From Ignavibacteriaceae bacterium (lineage in GTDB: Bacteria > Bacteroidota > Ignavibacteria > Ignavibacteriales > Ignavibacteriaceae), in assembly GCA_023229425.1 (NCBI GenBank), contig JALNZG010000001.1, positions 310,001-374,000 of the forward strand: DNA of 64,000 nt, read 5' to 3'. This document shows positions 18,410 to 26,517 of the stretch, one piece after another. The translations under genes were made by a program, and so were the position numbers. The first letter of the stretch is position 1; each line of letters opens with the position of its first letter. The notes beneath the pieces are model-generated. The model saw only the letters and a program-made list of their open reading frames with translations. It made no database searches and had not been told where the DNA came from.

Positions 18410-19452
18410 TTATTGATAATTTTATTAATCTCTTCGTTTAATAATCCTGCTACAAATTTATTACCACTTACAGAGGGATGTCCATCATGCGCTAAATAAA
18501 ATGATTGAATTTGATCAACTGGCAAATCACTAAAATAATCGGCAAGATTTACATAATGAATGCCATTGCTATTCCAAAATTCAGATAAATCATAATACCA
18601 ATCAATCTTTCTCCAGCTTAGCATTTCTTTTCTAGGCCAACGAACAACTAATATTTCTTTCTTAGATTCTATTTTTATTTGTTTTATCATCTTTTTAGTA
18701 AAGGATACCGCCAAATAATCAAGATATTTCTCGTAAAATTTATTTATTATATAAGAATGATGAAGAAGGGTAATTATAAAATTATAATCAGTTGAGTATC
18801 GATATTCAAAACCTTTTGAATTAATCTTATAACTTGGTTTGTTTAATCCTTCGACAAAACGATAACTTTCGAGTATTCTAGGAATATCATCATCAATATA
18901 AATTAGGATAATAACATCGGGATTAATTAATTTATAATATTTTCTAAAAGTCATAAACATCTGATCTATTCCGTAACCGGGTATACCAAAATTAAAAAAT
19001 CGAGAATCATTGTCTAGGAATTCTAATTGCCCGGCCAAAGTATGTGGGTATTCAAGATACCATCCGAATAAAAAAGAATCGCCTAATAACATCATTTTCT
19101 TTTTATTAGGAAAATTTTTATCGCAAAAATCAAAATTTGATCTATAACCTTGTTTGTTAATGTTGTATTTTATGTCAAATTGATTGTAAAATATATTTGA
19201 AAATTTTAAATTGTTCGCGTTCGAACAAACCCAACCGACACTCGAATCAATTTTCATCCAATTTACTTTAATATATTGCTTATCGAAAGTTTTATCTTTT
19301 ATTTGCCCCGGGTAAGTTCTTTTGTATAAATTATATGGTTTTAATAATTGTAGAATAACCTCCAACAACAAAAGCATACCAAGTAAAACAATTACATTTA
19401 TTACAAGTAATTTGACTTTATTTTTTGCTTTCCAAATAATTTTCAACCTCAC
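18406..19452 (-). CDS. Membrane-anchored SGNH/GDSL-like hydrolase
   Basis: A 348-residue protein with one N-terminal membrane helix (LLVINVIVLLGMLLLLEVIL, residues 14-33). The rest is probably periplasmic. The nucleophile block is MMLLGDSFLFGW, the glycine block is NFGIPGYGIDQ, and the C-terminal catalytic Asp-His pair is in HDGHPSVSGN. These motifs fit SGNH esterases such as the AlgX/DltD-like enzymes that add or remove acetyl groups on polysaccharides. It begins with GTG at 19,452 and overlaps the start of glf by 4 bases. Editing of acyl groups on the exported glycan is the likely role. Confidence 0.78.
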   Translation of the reverse strand: MRLKIIWKAKNKVKLLVINVIVLLGMLLLLEVILQLLKPYNLYKRTYPGQIKDKTFDKQYIKVNWMKIDSSVGWVCSNANNLKFSNIFYNQFDIKYNINKQGYRSNFDFCDKNFPNKKKMMLLGDSFLFGWYLEYPHTLAGQLEFLDNDSRFFNFGIPGYGIDQMFMTFRKYYKLINPDVIILIYIDDDIPRILESYRFVEGLNKPSYKINSKGFEYRYSTDYNFIITLLHHSYIINKFYEKYLDYLAVSFTKKMIKQIKIESKKEILVVRWPRKEMLSWRKIDWYYDLSEFWNSNGIHYVNLADYFSDLPVDQIQSFYLAHDGHPSVSGNKFVAGLLNEEINKIINK

Positions 19453-19576
19453 AAATTATTTTTGGTAAACATATTATCTTTTCCACAACCAAAACTTTTT
19501 TATTGAATTGTGAAGCTAGTCTTTCCGCCATAACAGAACCGGCAAAACCGGAACCAATAATCAGATAATCGAACAT
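19418..19576 (-). pseudogene. Truncated 5' end of a second UDP-galactopyranose mutase gene
   Basis: Reading down from an ATG at 19,576, the first 33 codons give MFDYLIIGSGFAGSVMAERL and on to VLVVEK. About 28 of 33 aligned residues equal the start of the intact glf at 18,409. The match ends abruptly near 19,478, and the frame runs on as unrelated residues to a stop at 19,418, inside the start of the SGNH gene. The DNA differs at many third positions, so this is a diverged allele and not a fresh copy. It is not expected to be functional. Confidence 0.75.
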
Positions 19577-19622
19577 ATTAAAACTAAATATTTGTTATAA
19601 ATTTGATTAATGCCGAGATTTT

Positions 19623-19730
19623 TTACAATGATGTAAAAAAAGAGGCGATATATTTTACATTTTCGCTAAAAAACTCGCTATAAAGGCTGTGGATTCTTTC
19701 CACATCAAATATCAGGTAATCATACTTCAT
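19623..19730 (-). pseudogene. Probable third glf start, only a few codons left
   Basis: An ATG at 19,730 overlaps the last codons of the flippase and gives MKYDYLI, the usual beginning of UDP-galactopyranose mutase. The sequence then turns into unrelated residues (FDVERIHSLYS) and stops at 19,623. Only seven residues match, so the assignment rests on the position at a gene junction and on the neighbouring longer relic. Near the end an AT-rich stem (TTTTACA with TGTAAAA, loop ATGA, about 19,621-19,638) is present; it may be a weak transcription stop. Confidence 0.4.
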
Positions 19731-21003
19731 TTAAATTCTTTTTCTTGAAGTAAAAATGGATCATTCCAAGTGTAACAAAGATCTCCGTTGCTAAAACAGA
19801 AAAAGCAGTCCCAAAAGAACCGTATGTTGGAACCAATAAAAATGACAGAACAATGCTTATTACACTGCCTAAAATAATTACCAAAGTAAATTCCTTTTTC
19901 TTTCCGAAATTTATTAATCCTTGAATACCAAACATATTACTCAAGTATATTATGAATGGAAGCAGCGCAATTATTTGTAAAACATTGATTGATTTTGAAT
20001 ATTCATTCCCGGCGAGAATCAGAATTATAGATTTCGCAAAGAAGAAAATTACAATCCCGACAACGAACAATATTATACTCCCTACCAACATGAACTTCAG
20101 CAGAAGCTGTTTCGATTGCTCTTTGTCGTTTCTTGCTAAAAAAGCCATACGTGGATAAAGTGACTGATTGATTGGACTAGCAAAAGATTGAATCCCGGAA
20201 CGAATTTTATCTGCCGCAGCAAAATATCCTACTTCTACCGGATTAGACAATAATCCAAGAAGAAAAATGTTTGTAGTAGTATAAAGACTAATTGAAACGC
20301 TTGAGATAAAAAGTAAATATGATTCCTTCAATTGAAAAAAAATTTCATTTAAAGCCGGGAAAATAAATTGCACTCTATAATATTTCTTCATCATACCGGT
20401 TAAAACAATTGCATTAAACATTGTGCTTAACCCTATCAGTAGCATATAAATCGTATCGTCAGCTTTTGATTGAATGAAAACAAATATTCCGATTATCATC
20501 AATATTTTTGAGATGGTGGAGACAATTACCAACCGCTTCATTTCTTCCAATCCTTGGAAAAACCAAACCGGAGTAAACGTTGTTCCAAGTACAATGAAAA
20601 AAGAAAAAAGAAACAATTCTTTTTCGCTTGAAAACTTTGATACTAAGGAAATCAAAGCTAAGAATACAATGAAGCAAAGAGATAAAAGCAGAATTTTAAT
20701 AGTGTAAACAGCAGAAACTATTGCAGATAATCTTTCTTTTTCATTTCTGCATATTGAAATCTGTTGGGTAGCAGAAAAGTTAAAACCGAAATCAGTAATC
20801 ATTGAAAAATATGCAACGAATGCTGTTACAAAATTAACCAGGCCAAATTTCTCCGGACCCAATACACGTACTAAATAAGGAAAAGTAATAAGCGGAAGTA
20901 AATTATTTATTGCTTGCAGAAAAGAAAGAGATAATAAGTTTTGCAACAACTTTGACTTGAAAGAAAATTTGAAGTAATTACCAATCACTTCCTCACCAGC
21001 CAT
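19720..21003 (-). CDS. Wzx-type oligosaccharide flippase
   Basis: A 427-residue polytopic inner-membrane protein with about 12 hydrophobic helices. It begins near FLQAINNLLPLITFPYLVRV, followed by LGPEKFGLVNFVTAFVAYFS, the standard start of polysaccharide-transport flippases, and has GYFAAADKIRSGIQSFASPI in the middle. It is predicted to flip undecaprenyl-linked oligosaccharide across the inner membrane. Its start overlaps the end of the M23 gene by 19 bases, tying the polysaccharide cluster to the upstream cell-wall genes. A polymerase (Wzy) or a ligase was not recognised in this window. Confidence 0.9.
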   Translation of the reverse strand: MAGEEVIGNYFKFSFKSKLLQNLLSLSFLQAINNLLPLITFPYLVRVLGPEKFGLVNFVTAFVAYFSMITDFGFNFSATQQISICRNEKERLSAIVSAVYTIKILLLSLCFIVFLALISLVSKFSSEKELFLFSFFIVLGTTFTPVWFFQGLEEMKRLVIVSTISKILMIIGIFVFIQSKADDTIYMLLIGLSTMFNAIVLTGMMKKYYRVQFIFPALNEIFFQLKESYLLFISSVSISLYTTTNIFLLGLLSNPVEVGYFAAADKIRSGIQSFASPINQSLYPRMAFLARNDKEQSKQLLLKFMLVGSIILFVVGIVIFFFAKSIILILAGNEYSKSINVLQIIALLPFIIYLSNMFGIQGLINFGKKKEFTLVIILGSVISIVLSFLLVPTYGSFGTAFSVLATEIFVTLGMIHFYFKKKNLNEV

Positions 21004-22262
21004 ACTTCCGGATTTTGATGATCGCGTTGTTTCCAGATTTCAAAATGCAAGACTCTTCCTTCAATACTTTCGGAAATATCACCAAGAATTTCTCCGTAAT
21101 TTACTTTACTCCCTTCGCGAACTGATATTTGTCCAAGATGTCCATAAACCGTTCTATAACCTTCGCTGTGCGTAACAATAACGATGCTTCCATATCCCGG
21201 GAGCCATTCAATCGCAGAAACAATTCCTTCGCTTACGGATTTTACTTTGGAATCACCGGCTACTTTTATATCAATGCCGTAATTCAACGTTACCGTATGT
21301 AATTTTTCATTTTTATCTTCGCCAAATTTTCTAATTACTGCTCCGCGCGAAACAGGCCAAAACATTCTTCCTCTCATTGCTGAAAAAGATTTGAAACTCT
21401 CGGTAGCAAATCCTTCGGAAGGGAAGTCTTTCATTTCTTTTTCAGTTGGAACGGAAGTTTGCTTCTCTTCGGTTGTTTTTTCTTTCAGAGATTCCCGTTT
21501 TCTTTTTTCCGCTAATCTTTTTGCAAGCTCTTTTTCTCTTAGTTCTGCTTTTTCCACCAATTTGTTAATGAGATTTCTTATTGATTTTTCGGCTTGTTTT
21601 TTATCTGCCAATTCTTTTGCGGCTGCAGATTTATCATTTTTAAATTTCTTCAGCACATTTTTCTCTTCGGCAAGTTTTTTCTGAAGTTTTACCTCTTCTT
21701 TCGATTTTTGCCCCAACAGATTTTCTTTTAAACTTTTTTCGTTCTCAACCAAAGTGCGGTTTACAGCAAGTTGTAACGAGTTCGCTTTTATTTGCTGTAA
21801 ATCTTTTTTCCTGCTGTTGGAAAATTGCTGCAAATATTTATAACGCGCTAACGCTTGCAGAAGCGAGGCTGCATCAAAGAGATAAATAAATTCATTTTGG
21901 TAAATACCTTTATAAATAGCGGCGGCATACCTTGCGTAATTCTCTTTTAACGCTTTTGTTTTTTCCCGGAGTCTTTCGATTTGTGACTGAAGTAAATCAA
22001 TCTGCTCCAACTTTTTTTCTATTTGACTTTTGTACGAGTTGATGAGCTTGTTAAGGAGAAAATTTTGCTTGTTGAATTTTTCAACTACTGAAAAAGATTT
22101 CTTCTCTCGTTTCGAAATATCAGCGATCTCTTTTTCAAGGGATTGGATTTCCGATTTCAGGTTATCCAACTCTTGTTTTTTTTGAGAAATCTCTTTTTGC
22201 TGAGGTAGTGCTGTTGAAAGAAAGATGAGAACAAAAAGAAAATACTTTTTGACTGCTACCAT
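20985..22262 (-). CDS. EnvC-like murein hydrolase activator (coiled coil plus degenerate M23)
   Basis: A 425-residue exported protein. A signal peptide ends near LPQQ (about residue 22). Long coiled coils fill about 22-260 (repeated K/E-rich heptads such as QELDNLKSEIQSLEKEI). A LytM/M23 domain occupies about 310-425. The usual first zinc motif HxGxDI appears as NYGIDI (near residue 327), so one ligand is Asn instead of His, while YGHLG and LHFEIW keep the later histidines. EnvC and NlpD also lack full zinc sites and act by activating amidases. The probable role is control of peptidoglycan splitting at division. It overlaps its neighbours on both sides (7 and 19 bases). Confidence 0.85.
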   Translation of the reverse strand: MVAVKKYFLFVLIFLSTALPQQKEISQKKQELDNLKSEIQSLEKEIADISKREKKSFSVVEKFNKQNFLLNKLINSYKSQIEKKLEQIDLLQSQIERLREKTKALKENYARYAAAIYKGIYQNEFIYLFDAASLLQALARYKYLQQFSNSRKKDLQQIKANSLQLAVNRTLVENEKSLKENLLGQKSKEEVKLQKKLAEEKNVLKKFKNDKSAAAKELADKKQAEKSIRNLINKLVEKAELREKELAKRLAEKRKRESLKEKTTEEKQTSVPTEKEMKDFPSEGFATESFKSFSAMRGRMFWPVSRGAVIRKFGEDKNEKLHTVTLNYGIDIKVAGDSKVKSVSEGIVSAIEWLPGYGSIVIVTHSEGYRTVYGHLGQISVREGSKVNYGEILGDISESIEGRVLHFEIWKQRDHQNPEVWLVRK

Positions 22263-23047
22263 TTAATTATTGTTGCATCGGTTGGGAATTTAAAATCAAT
22301 TTGAATGTTCTTCTGATTTGTGGAGATTGACTTATAATCAATTTGAAGATATTGATTCTCTCGTCTATTAGAAATTGAAATTTTTTTTGGTATGGCAACG
22401 TTTTCCGTGAGCGTAAAATTGGTGTATTCTGCGAGAAACAATTCTTTCTCTCTGGAAGATTTTAAAGTGTATTGTGTGATACCGAGATTTCTAATATCAA
22501 TTGAATAAGTGGATATGGTATTTTGGAGCGAGTCTTTATAAGCCACAACATATTTATCGTTTTGAACTTGATAAGTATCGGGATTTTTGTACAATCTGTC
22601 TGTTAAGTTTACTGCCCCGATTATTGCATCAAGTAAATCGGTAAAAGATAAATCAATACGCAAAATATTTCGCAGTACATCATCATTCATTTCACCCATA
22701 TAAACAGTATTTGAAAGCGCTTCGTAAAAAGTGAAATTTCTTTTTGTAACCAATGCTTGCGCCAGCTCAATCCCGAACGGACCCATGATGGTCAGGTAAA
22801 TTGAGTCAGGTTTAATCATCACCACAGTAAACGAAGCGGAGTTATTAAAGTCCGGCGTTTTTATTGTCAGCGTTCCGCTTCCCTCAAACGAGCGAATTTT
22901 TCTTCTGTTGGCTTCAAGTCGTTTTACTAATCTATCAGCAGGTAAAATTTCAACCTCTTCCGAAGTGGTCGAAGATGAACATCCGTTAAAAAAGGAAACT
23001 AAAATTGAAACCAAAACAAATGTAAGCAATAGATATTTTATTTTCAA
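22256..23047 (-). CDS. DUF4292 lipoprotein
   Basis: A 263-residue lipoprotein. The signal peptide ends in a lipobox (FFNGCSSS, modified Cys near residue 23). The body resembles LolA/LolB-type half-barrels (FEGSGTLTIKTPDF, then MIKPDSIYLTIMGPFGIELA) and matches the DUF4292 family, which is common in Bacteroidota and Chlorobi. A role in handling lipoproteins or outer-membrane lipids is inferred from the fold. Its ATG overlaps the TPR gene by 4 bases and its end overlaps the EnvC-like gene by 7, so the three are translationally linked. Confidence 0.8.
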   Translation of the reverse strand: MKIKYLLLTFVLVSILVSFFNGCSSSTTSEEVEILPADRLVKRLEANRRKIRSFEGSGTLTIKTPDFNNSASFTVVMIKPDSIYLTIMGPFGIELAQALVTKRNFTFYEALSNTVYMGEMNDDVLRNILRIDLSFTDLLDAIIGAVNLTDRLYKNPDTYQVQNDKYVVAYKDSLQNTISTYSIDIRNLGITQYTLKSSREKELFLAEYTNFTLTENVAIPKKISISNRRENQYLQIDYKSISTNQKNIQIDFKFPTDATIIKW

Positions 23048-24849
23048 AGTGCACCTCGTTCAATTTTTAACTGCAGTCCCCCGATAGTATTATCAAGCTC
23101 AAAAGCTTTCTTCCATGTTGAAATCGCTTCATCTTTCTGTCCAAGCTTGAACAGTACATCTCCAAAATGTTCAAGGATCACGGCTTTTTCTCCTCCGGCT
23201 TGTAGGGCTTCTTCAATATATTTTTTTGCGTTTTCATAATCACCAAGCTGAAAATAAACCCAGCCGATCGTATCGAGATAAGAAGAATTTTTTGGTTCGG
23301 CGGTTACAGCCATTTTTACCATTTCAAGCGCCTCATCTAACCGCACAGCGCGTTTGGAAAGGGAATAAGCATAATTGTTATTAATAAGTGCGTTGTCCGG
23401 GCTGTTTTTTAAGGCAAGTGAATAAATACTATCACATTGAGTCCAGGCTTCTTGCCCGTCATAAATTAATCCGAGTGTTCCAAGCAGATCAACATTGCCT
23501 GGATCGAGTTTTATCGCTTTGTTGATAAAGAAAATCGCTTTATCATTTTCTTTAAGTTGGCTCAATGTATATCCGTAAGCAGAAAGGGCGTTGACATCGT
23601 TTCCGTTCAATTCAACGGCTTTGCTTAAATATTTTTTAGCGTTGTCGTGGTCATTGAGTTGAGCAAAGGAGACGCCGAGTAAAAGATTGATTGTAAAATC
23701 TTCCGGGAATTTAGTAATTGCAGTTGAAAGAACTTTTACGGTTTCGGTGTATTTTTTATTATCGAAATAGAGTCCGCCGAGACGAATCCAACCTTCGGGA
23801 TGCCACGGAGCTAATTCGATGACAAGATTATAGTACGTAGTTGCAAGAGAATCATTTTTTTCAACGGTTGCAATTGCACCGAGATGTAATTTTACCTGCC
23901 AATCGGTTGTGTCTTTATCAATTGTAGTGAAAAGCTTTTTTGCAATTGGCAGTAAGGTGGAGTCTTTAAATGAATTTTGAAAATAACTTGCTCCGATACT
24001 TATTTTTGTTTCAAGCGGAACATTTTTTTGTTCAAGAATAAACTGATATTCTTCCGAGGCTTTGGCCCAATTATTTTGTAGAACAAAAATACGGGCTTTA
24101 GTTTCGTGGGCTTCCAAATCATCCGGATAGGAACGAAGAACATCATCCACTTGCAGCAGAGCGTTTTCGTAGTTTTTTGTGCGAAGATAAAAATCAACAA
24201 TTACTTTTTGCAGTTCCTTATTTGCGGGATCAATTTCCGAAAGAGATTCAAGTGTTTCAACCGCTTTTTCATTATCTCCAAGCCTTTCGTACAAATCTGC
24301 AACACGGGTTAAGACTGTCCATTCATTGCCAATAAGTTTAGTAACTTTTTTATAAACCTCAATTGCCTGTTTGGGCTTGTTCGATTCGTATAATCGAGCA
24401 AGTTTGTAGTAGGCGTTTATGTTTGTTGAATCTAACGAAATTATTTTTTCTAAGACGGCAACAGCTTCAACATTTTGTTTTGCCGCGGAAAATATTTCCT
24501 CTTGCAGCAGCAGGTATTCAACATTATTTGGTTCATTACTAACAGCTTTAGTAATATTCTGAAGGGCAAACGAAAGCTTATTGAGTAAGAAATAATCTTT
24601 GGCAATTGCATAATAGATCCCGGCAGATGGATCCAACTGAGCAGCTTCCTGATATTCAAGGATAGCTGAAGAATAATCTCCTTTTGCGTCAGCGTTGGTA
24701 CCATTTAGAAAAAGATCGAGCGCTTTTCTTTTGGCGTCTGATTTATAGGATTTTTGTTGTAACTCGCTCTCATCTCCCTGTACGGTTTTAACCGAAGAAG
24801 AACAGCCGATAAATCCGAAGACTAAAAGGGTGAAAAAAACTATTCGCAT
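23044..24849 (-). CDS. TPR-repeat lipoprotein
   Basis: A 601-residue lipoprotein, first gene of the minus-strand run. The signal peptide has a lipobox (GFIGCSSS, Cys near residue 16). From about residue 45 to the end there are some fifteen tetratricopeptide repeats, with units such as AILEYQEAAQLDPSAGIYYA, AIFFINKAIKLDPGNVDLLG and YENAKKYIEEALQAGGEKAV. Such proteins are scaffolds at the inner face of the outer membrane. TPR, DUF4292 and EnvC genes commonly sit together in this phylum, so this trio is probably an older conserved block to which the polysaccharide genes are joined. Confidence 0.85.
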   Translation of the reverse strand: MRIVFFTLLVFGFIGCSSSVKTVQGDESELQQKSYKSDAKRKALDLFLNGTNADAKGDYSSAILEYQEAAQLDPSAGIYYAIAKDYFLLNKLSFALQNITKAVSNEPNNVEYLLLQEEIFSAAKQNVEAVAVLEKIISLDSTNINAYYKLARLYESNKPKQAIEVYKKVTKLIGNEWTVLTRVADLYERLGDNEKAVETLESLSEIDPANKELQKVIVDFYLRTKNYENALLQVDDVLRSYPDDLEAHETKARIFVLQNNWAKASEEYQFILEQKNVPLETKISIGASYFQNSFKDSTLLPIAKKLFTTIDKDTTDWQVKLHLGAIATVEKNDSLATTYYNLVIELAPWHPEGWIRLGGLYFDNKKYTETVKVLSTAITKFPEDFTINLLLGVSFAQLNDHDNAKKYLSKAVELNGNDVNALSAYGYTLSQLKENDKAIFFINKAIKLDPGNVDLLGTLGLIYDGQEAWTQCDSIYSLALKNSPDNALINNNYAYSLSKRAVRLDEALEMVKMAVTAEPKNSSYLDTIGWVYFQLGDYENAKKYIEEALQAGGEKAVILEHFGDVLFKLGQKDEAISTWKKAFELDNTIGGLQLKIERGAL

Positions 24850-24916
24850 TAAGTATTCTTTTTTAGTGGAAATTAAACAGAAAATTGATTTTGTTAATAA
24901 TATTCAGCCAATGTAG

Positions 24917-24961
24917 AAAGTGGAAAGTATAAAGGTAACAAGCCTTAACTTTGCACTTTAG
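24917..24961. repeat. Heptamer array with inverted copies
   Basis: Three units AAAGTGG, AAAGTAT, AAAGGTA (24,917-24,937) are followed, after a short gap, by ACTTTGC and ACTTTAG (24,948-24,961), which are the same unit type in reverse orientation. They can fold back on each other. The array occupies the 206-base gap between the divergent TPR and ATP-grasp genes, where both promoters must lie. No clear promoter was identified. Confidence 0.65.
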
Positions 24962-25055
24962 TGATTTCTGTATCTCTTCATCAGGAACAAATTTTTTTTT
25001 ATCTTGGTGATAAATTATTTTAGAATCAAAATTTTCACGGTAAAGATACATAAAA

Positions 25056-25976
25056 ATGATTGAAAAATTTGACATTGGATTAGCCTATGTCTGGGAATAT
25101 GACGAAGAATTTATCCATAAGTTCGAAGAAGTTTTTCATGCAAATAATTTAACAACTTTTGTTATAGGTCATCATAATATTGAAGAAGTGAGAGAAAGAG
25201 TTAAAGAGAAGCAGCTACAATTCCATTTTTATTTTGACAGAGCGTGGGATGTAGAGGAATCGTTCGAAAAACTTGGGTATCTGTTAATGAAACGGAAAAC
25301 ACATTTCTTTAATCCTCACAAAAAAGTTTTGCACGCAATTGATAAAGCAACCATGCACCTTGAATTTATCACTGCTGGATTAAACGTGCCCTACTCAATT
25401 ATTATTCCGCCGGTAACTGAAAAAGAAGAATTATTTATTTCGCTAAGTAATTTGGCTATCTTAGGGCGCCCTTTTATTATAAAGCCATGCAATACAACCG
25501 GCGGTGGAATTGGGGTGGTTACCGGAGCGGAATCTTTGCATGATGTTTTGTACGAAAGGAAATTTAACCATGAAGATAAATATCTTTTACAGGAAAAAAT
25601 TTATCCTGCGCTGCTTGAAGGAAAGCGTGCCTGGTTCAGAGTGTTTTATGCATTCGGAAAAATAATTCCTGTTTGGTGGGATGACCTGACGCATTGTTAT
25701 CAAATTTTATTTGAGGAAGAAATTGAGAAATTCAATTTGAGAAAACTTTTTCAGATTTGCCGGACAATTTATAAAACTGTTGAACTTGATTTTTTCTCAA
25801 CGGAAATTGTACTTACTTCTCAACATAAATTTATTGTAATTGATTACGTAAACGACCAATGCGACTTGCGGTTTCAGTCCGGGCATGTTGACGGTGTACC
25901 GGATGAGATCGTTTCCTTCATAATTCATGCGGCAAAAAACGAAGTGCTTAAATTGAAAAGAAAATTCAAGTTATAA
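25056..25976 (+). CDS. ATP-grasp-fold protein, unknown substrate
   Basis: A 306-residue cytoplasmic protein. From about residue 105 it has the layout of an ATP-grasp ligase: KATMHLEFITAGLNVPYSII (pre-ATP lid), RPFIIKPCNTTGGGIGVV (ATP-binding lysine and glycine loop, near 147-164), LLQEKIYPALLEGKRAWFRV, and a late acidic/Asn motif in FIVIDYVNDQCDLR that would bind magnesium. The first 100 residues form a separate alpha/beta part. ATP-grasp enzymes join a carboxylate to an amine or thiol. The substrate is unknown. The next gene starts 4 bases later and is probably a functional partner. Confidence 0.72.
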   Translation: MIEKFDIGLAYVWEYDEEFIHKFEEVFHANNLTTFVIGHHNIEEVRERVKEKQLQFHFYFDRAWDVEESFEKLGYLLMKRKTHFFNPHKKVLHAIDKATMHLEFITAGLNVPYSIIIPPVTEKEELFISLSNLAILGRPFIIKPCNTTGGGIGVVTGAESLHDVLYERKFNHEDKYLLQEKIYPALLEGKRAWFRVFYAFGKIIPVWWDDLTHCYQILFEEEIEKFNLRKLFQICRTIYKTVELDFFSTEIVLTSQHKFIVIDYVNDQCDLRFQSGHVDGVPDEIVSFIIHAAKNEVLKLKRKFKL

Positions 25977-25980
25977 AACC

Positions 25981-26364
25981 ATGTCAAAAATTGAAATATA
26001 TTTTACGGCGGTTGTTTTATTTAGTTTGCTTGCCTTGCTTACCCATCAGTACGTTTTTTCAATTTATGAAGTTGAATATAAAATCTCTTCGCGGATTCTC
26101 TACCTTTATTCCGATTCAAAAATTGAAATTGAAGCGGTTCCGGTAAACAGTTTTGGATTTAGAGCACCATTCCGAAACAGCTACACAAAATTTTCCGTTA
26201 TCGAAGGAAAAGACCTCATTGAAATAGTTGAAAATAATTATGAGAAAGGGAAATTGATTATTAAAGCGAAGAATGAATCCGGAACGGTTGTTATCCGGGT
26301 GAAATCTAAGTTCTCGCTTCTTCCTACAGAATTTGAAATTAAAATTATTCCGAACTTTGCTTAA
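25981..26364 (+). CDS. Small membrane-anchored protein with Ig-like periplasmic part
   Basis: A 127-residue protein with one N-terminal membrane helix (about residues 8-27, FTAVVLFSLLALLTHQYVFS). About 95 residues of alternating strand pattern follow (KIEIEAVPVNSFGFRAPF, then SGTVVIRVKSKFSLLPTEFE), suggesting a small Ig-like domain outside the inner membrane. No family is recognised. It starts 4 bases after the ATP-grasp gene, so the pair is almost certainly one transcript. Confidence 0.65.
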   Translation: MSKIEIYFTAVVLFSLLALLTHQYVFSIYEVEYKISSRILYLYSDSKIEIEAVPVNSFGFRAPFRNSYTKFSVIEGKDLIEIVENNYEKGKLIIKAKNESGTVVIRVKSKFSLLPTEFEIKIIPNFA

Positions 26365-26365
26365 C

Positions 26366-26476
26366 AGTTTTCAGTTAGCAGTCGATAGTTTTCAATTTAC
26401 GTCTGTTTTACTTTTAACTTTGTACTTTATCAGCCAAAGGCTGATCCGCCTCTGGTGGATACTTTTAACTTTTTAG
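26366..26476. repeat. Composite heptamer arrays interrupted by a double mini-hairpin
   Basis: Directly after the small membrane gene come four 7-base units: AGTTTTC, AGTTAGC, AGTCGAT, AGTTTTC (26,366-26,393). After 16 bases come ACTTTTA, ACTTTGT, ACTTTAT (26,410-26,430), then two tiny hairpins, CAGCCAAAGGCTG (26,431-26,443) and ATCCGCCTCTGGTGGAT (26,444-26,460), then ACTTTTA and ACTTTTT (26,461-26,474). The hairpin pair looks inserted into an array of ACTTTNN units. The element fills most of the gap before the next gene. Confidence 0.8.
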
Positions 26477-26517
26477 TATATTTAGTAAAGAAATTCAAAA
26501 TAATTGTCGAGAGAATA

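Noticed and set aside
24863..25075. Open frame on the minus strand upstream of the ATP-grasp gene
   Set aside because: It overlaps the start of the ATP-grasp gene and the repeat array, has no recognisable features, and looks like chance.
26366..26476. Repeat arrays as a CRISPR array
   Set aside because: Units are 7 bases and directly adjacent. There are no repeats of 24-40 bases with unique spacers of similar length, and no cas genes are present.
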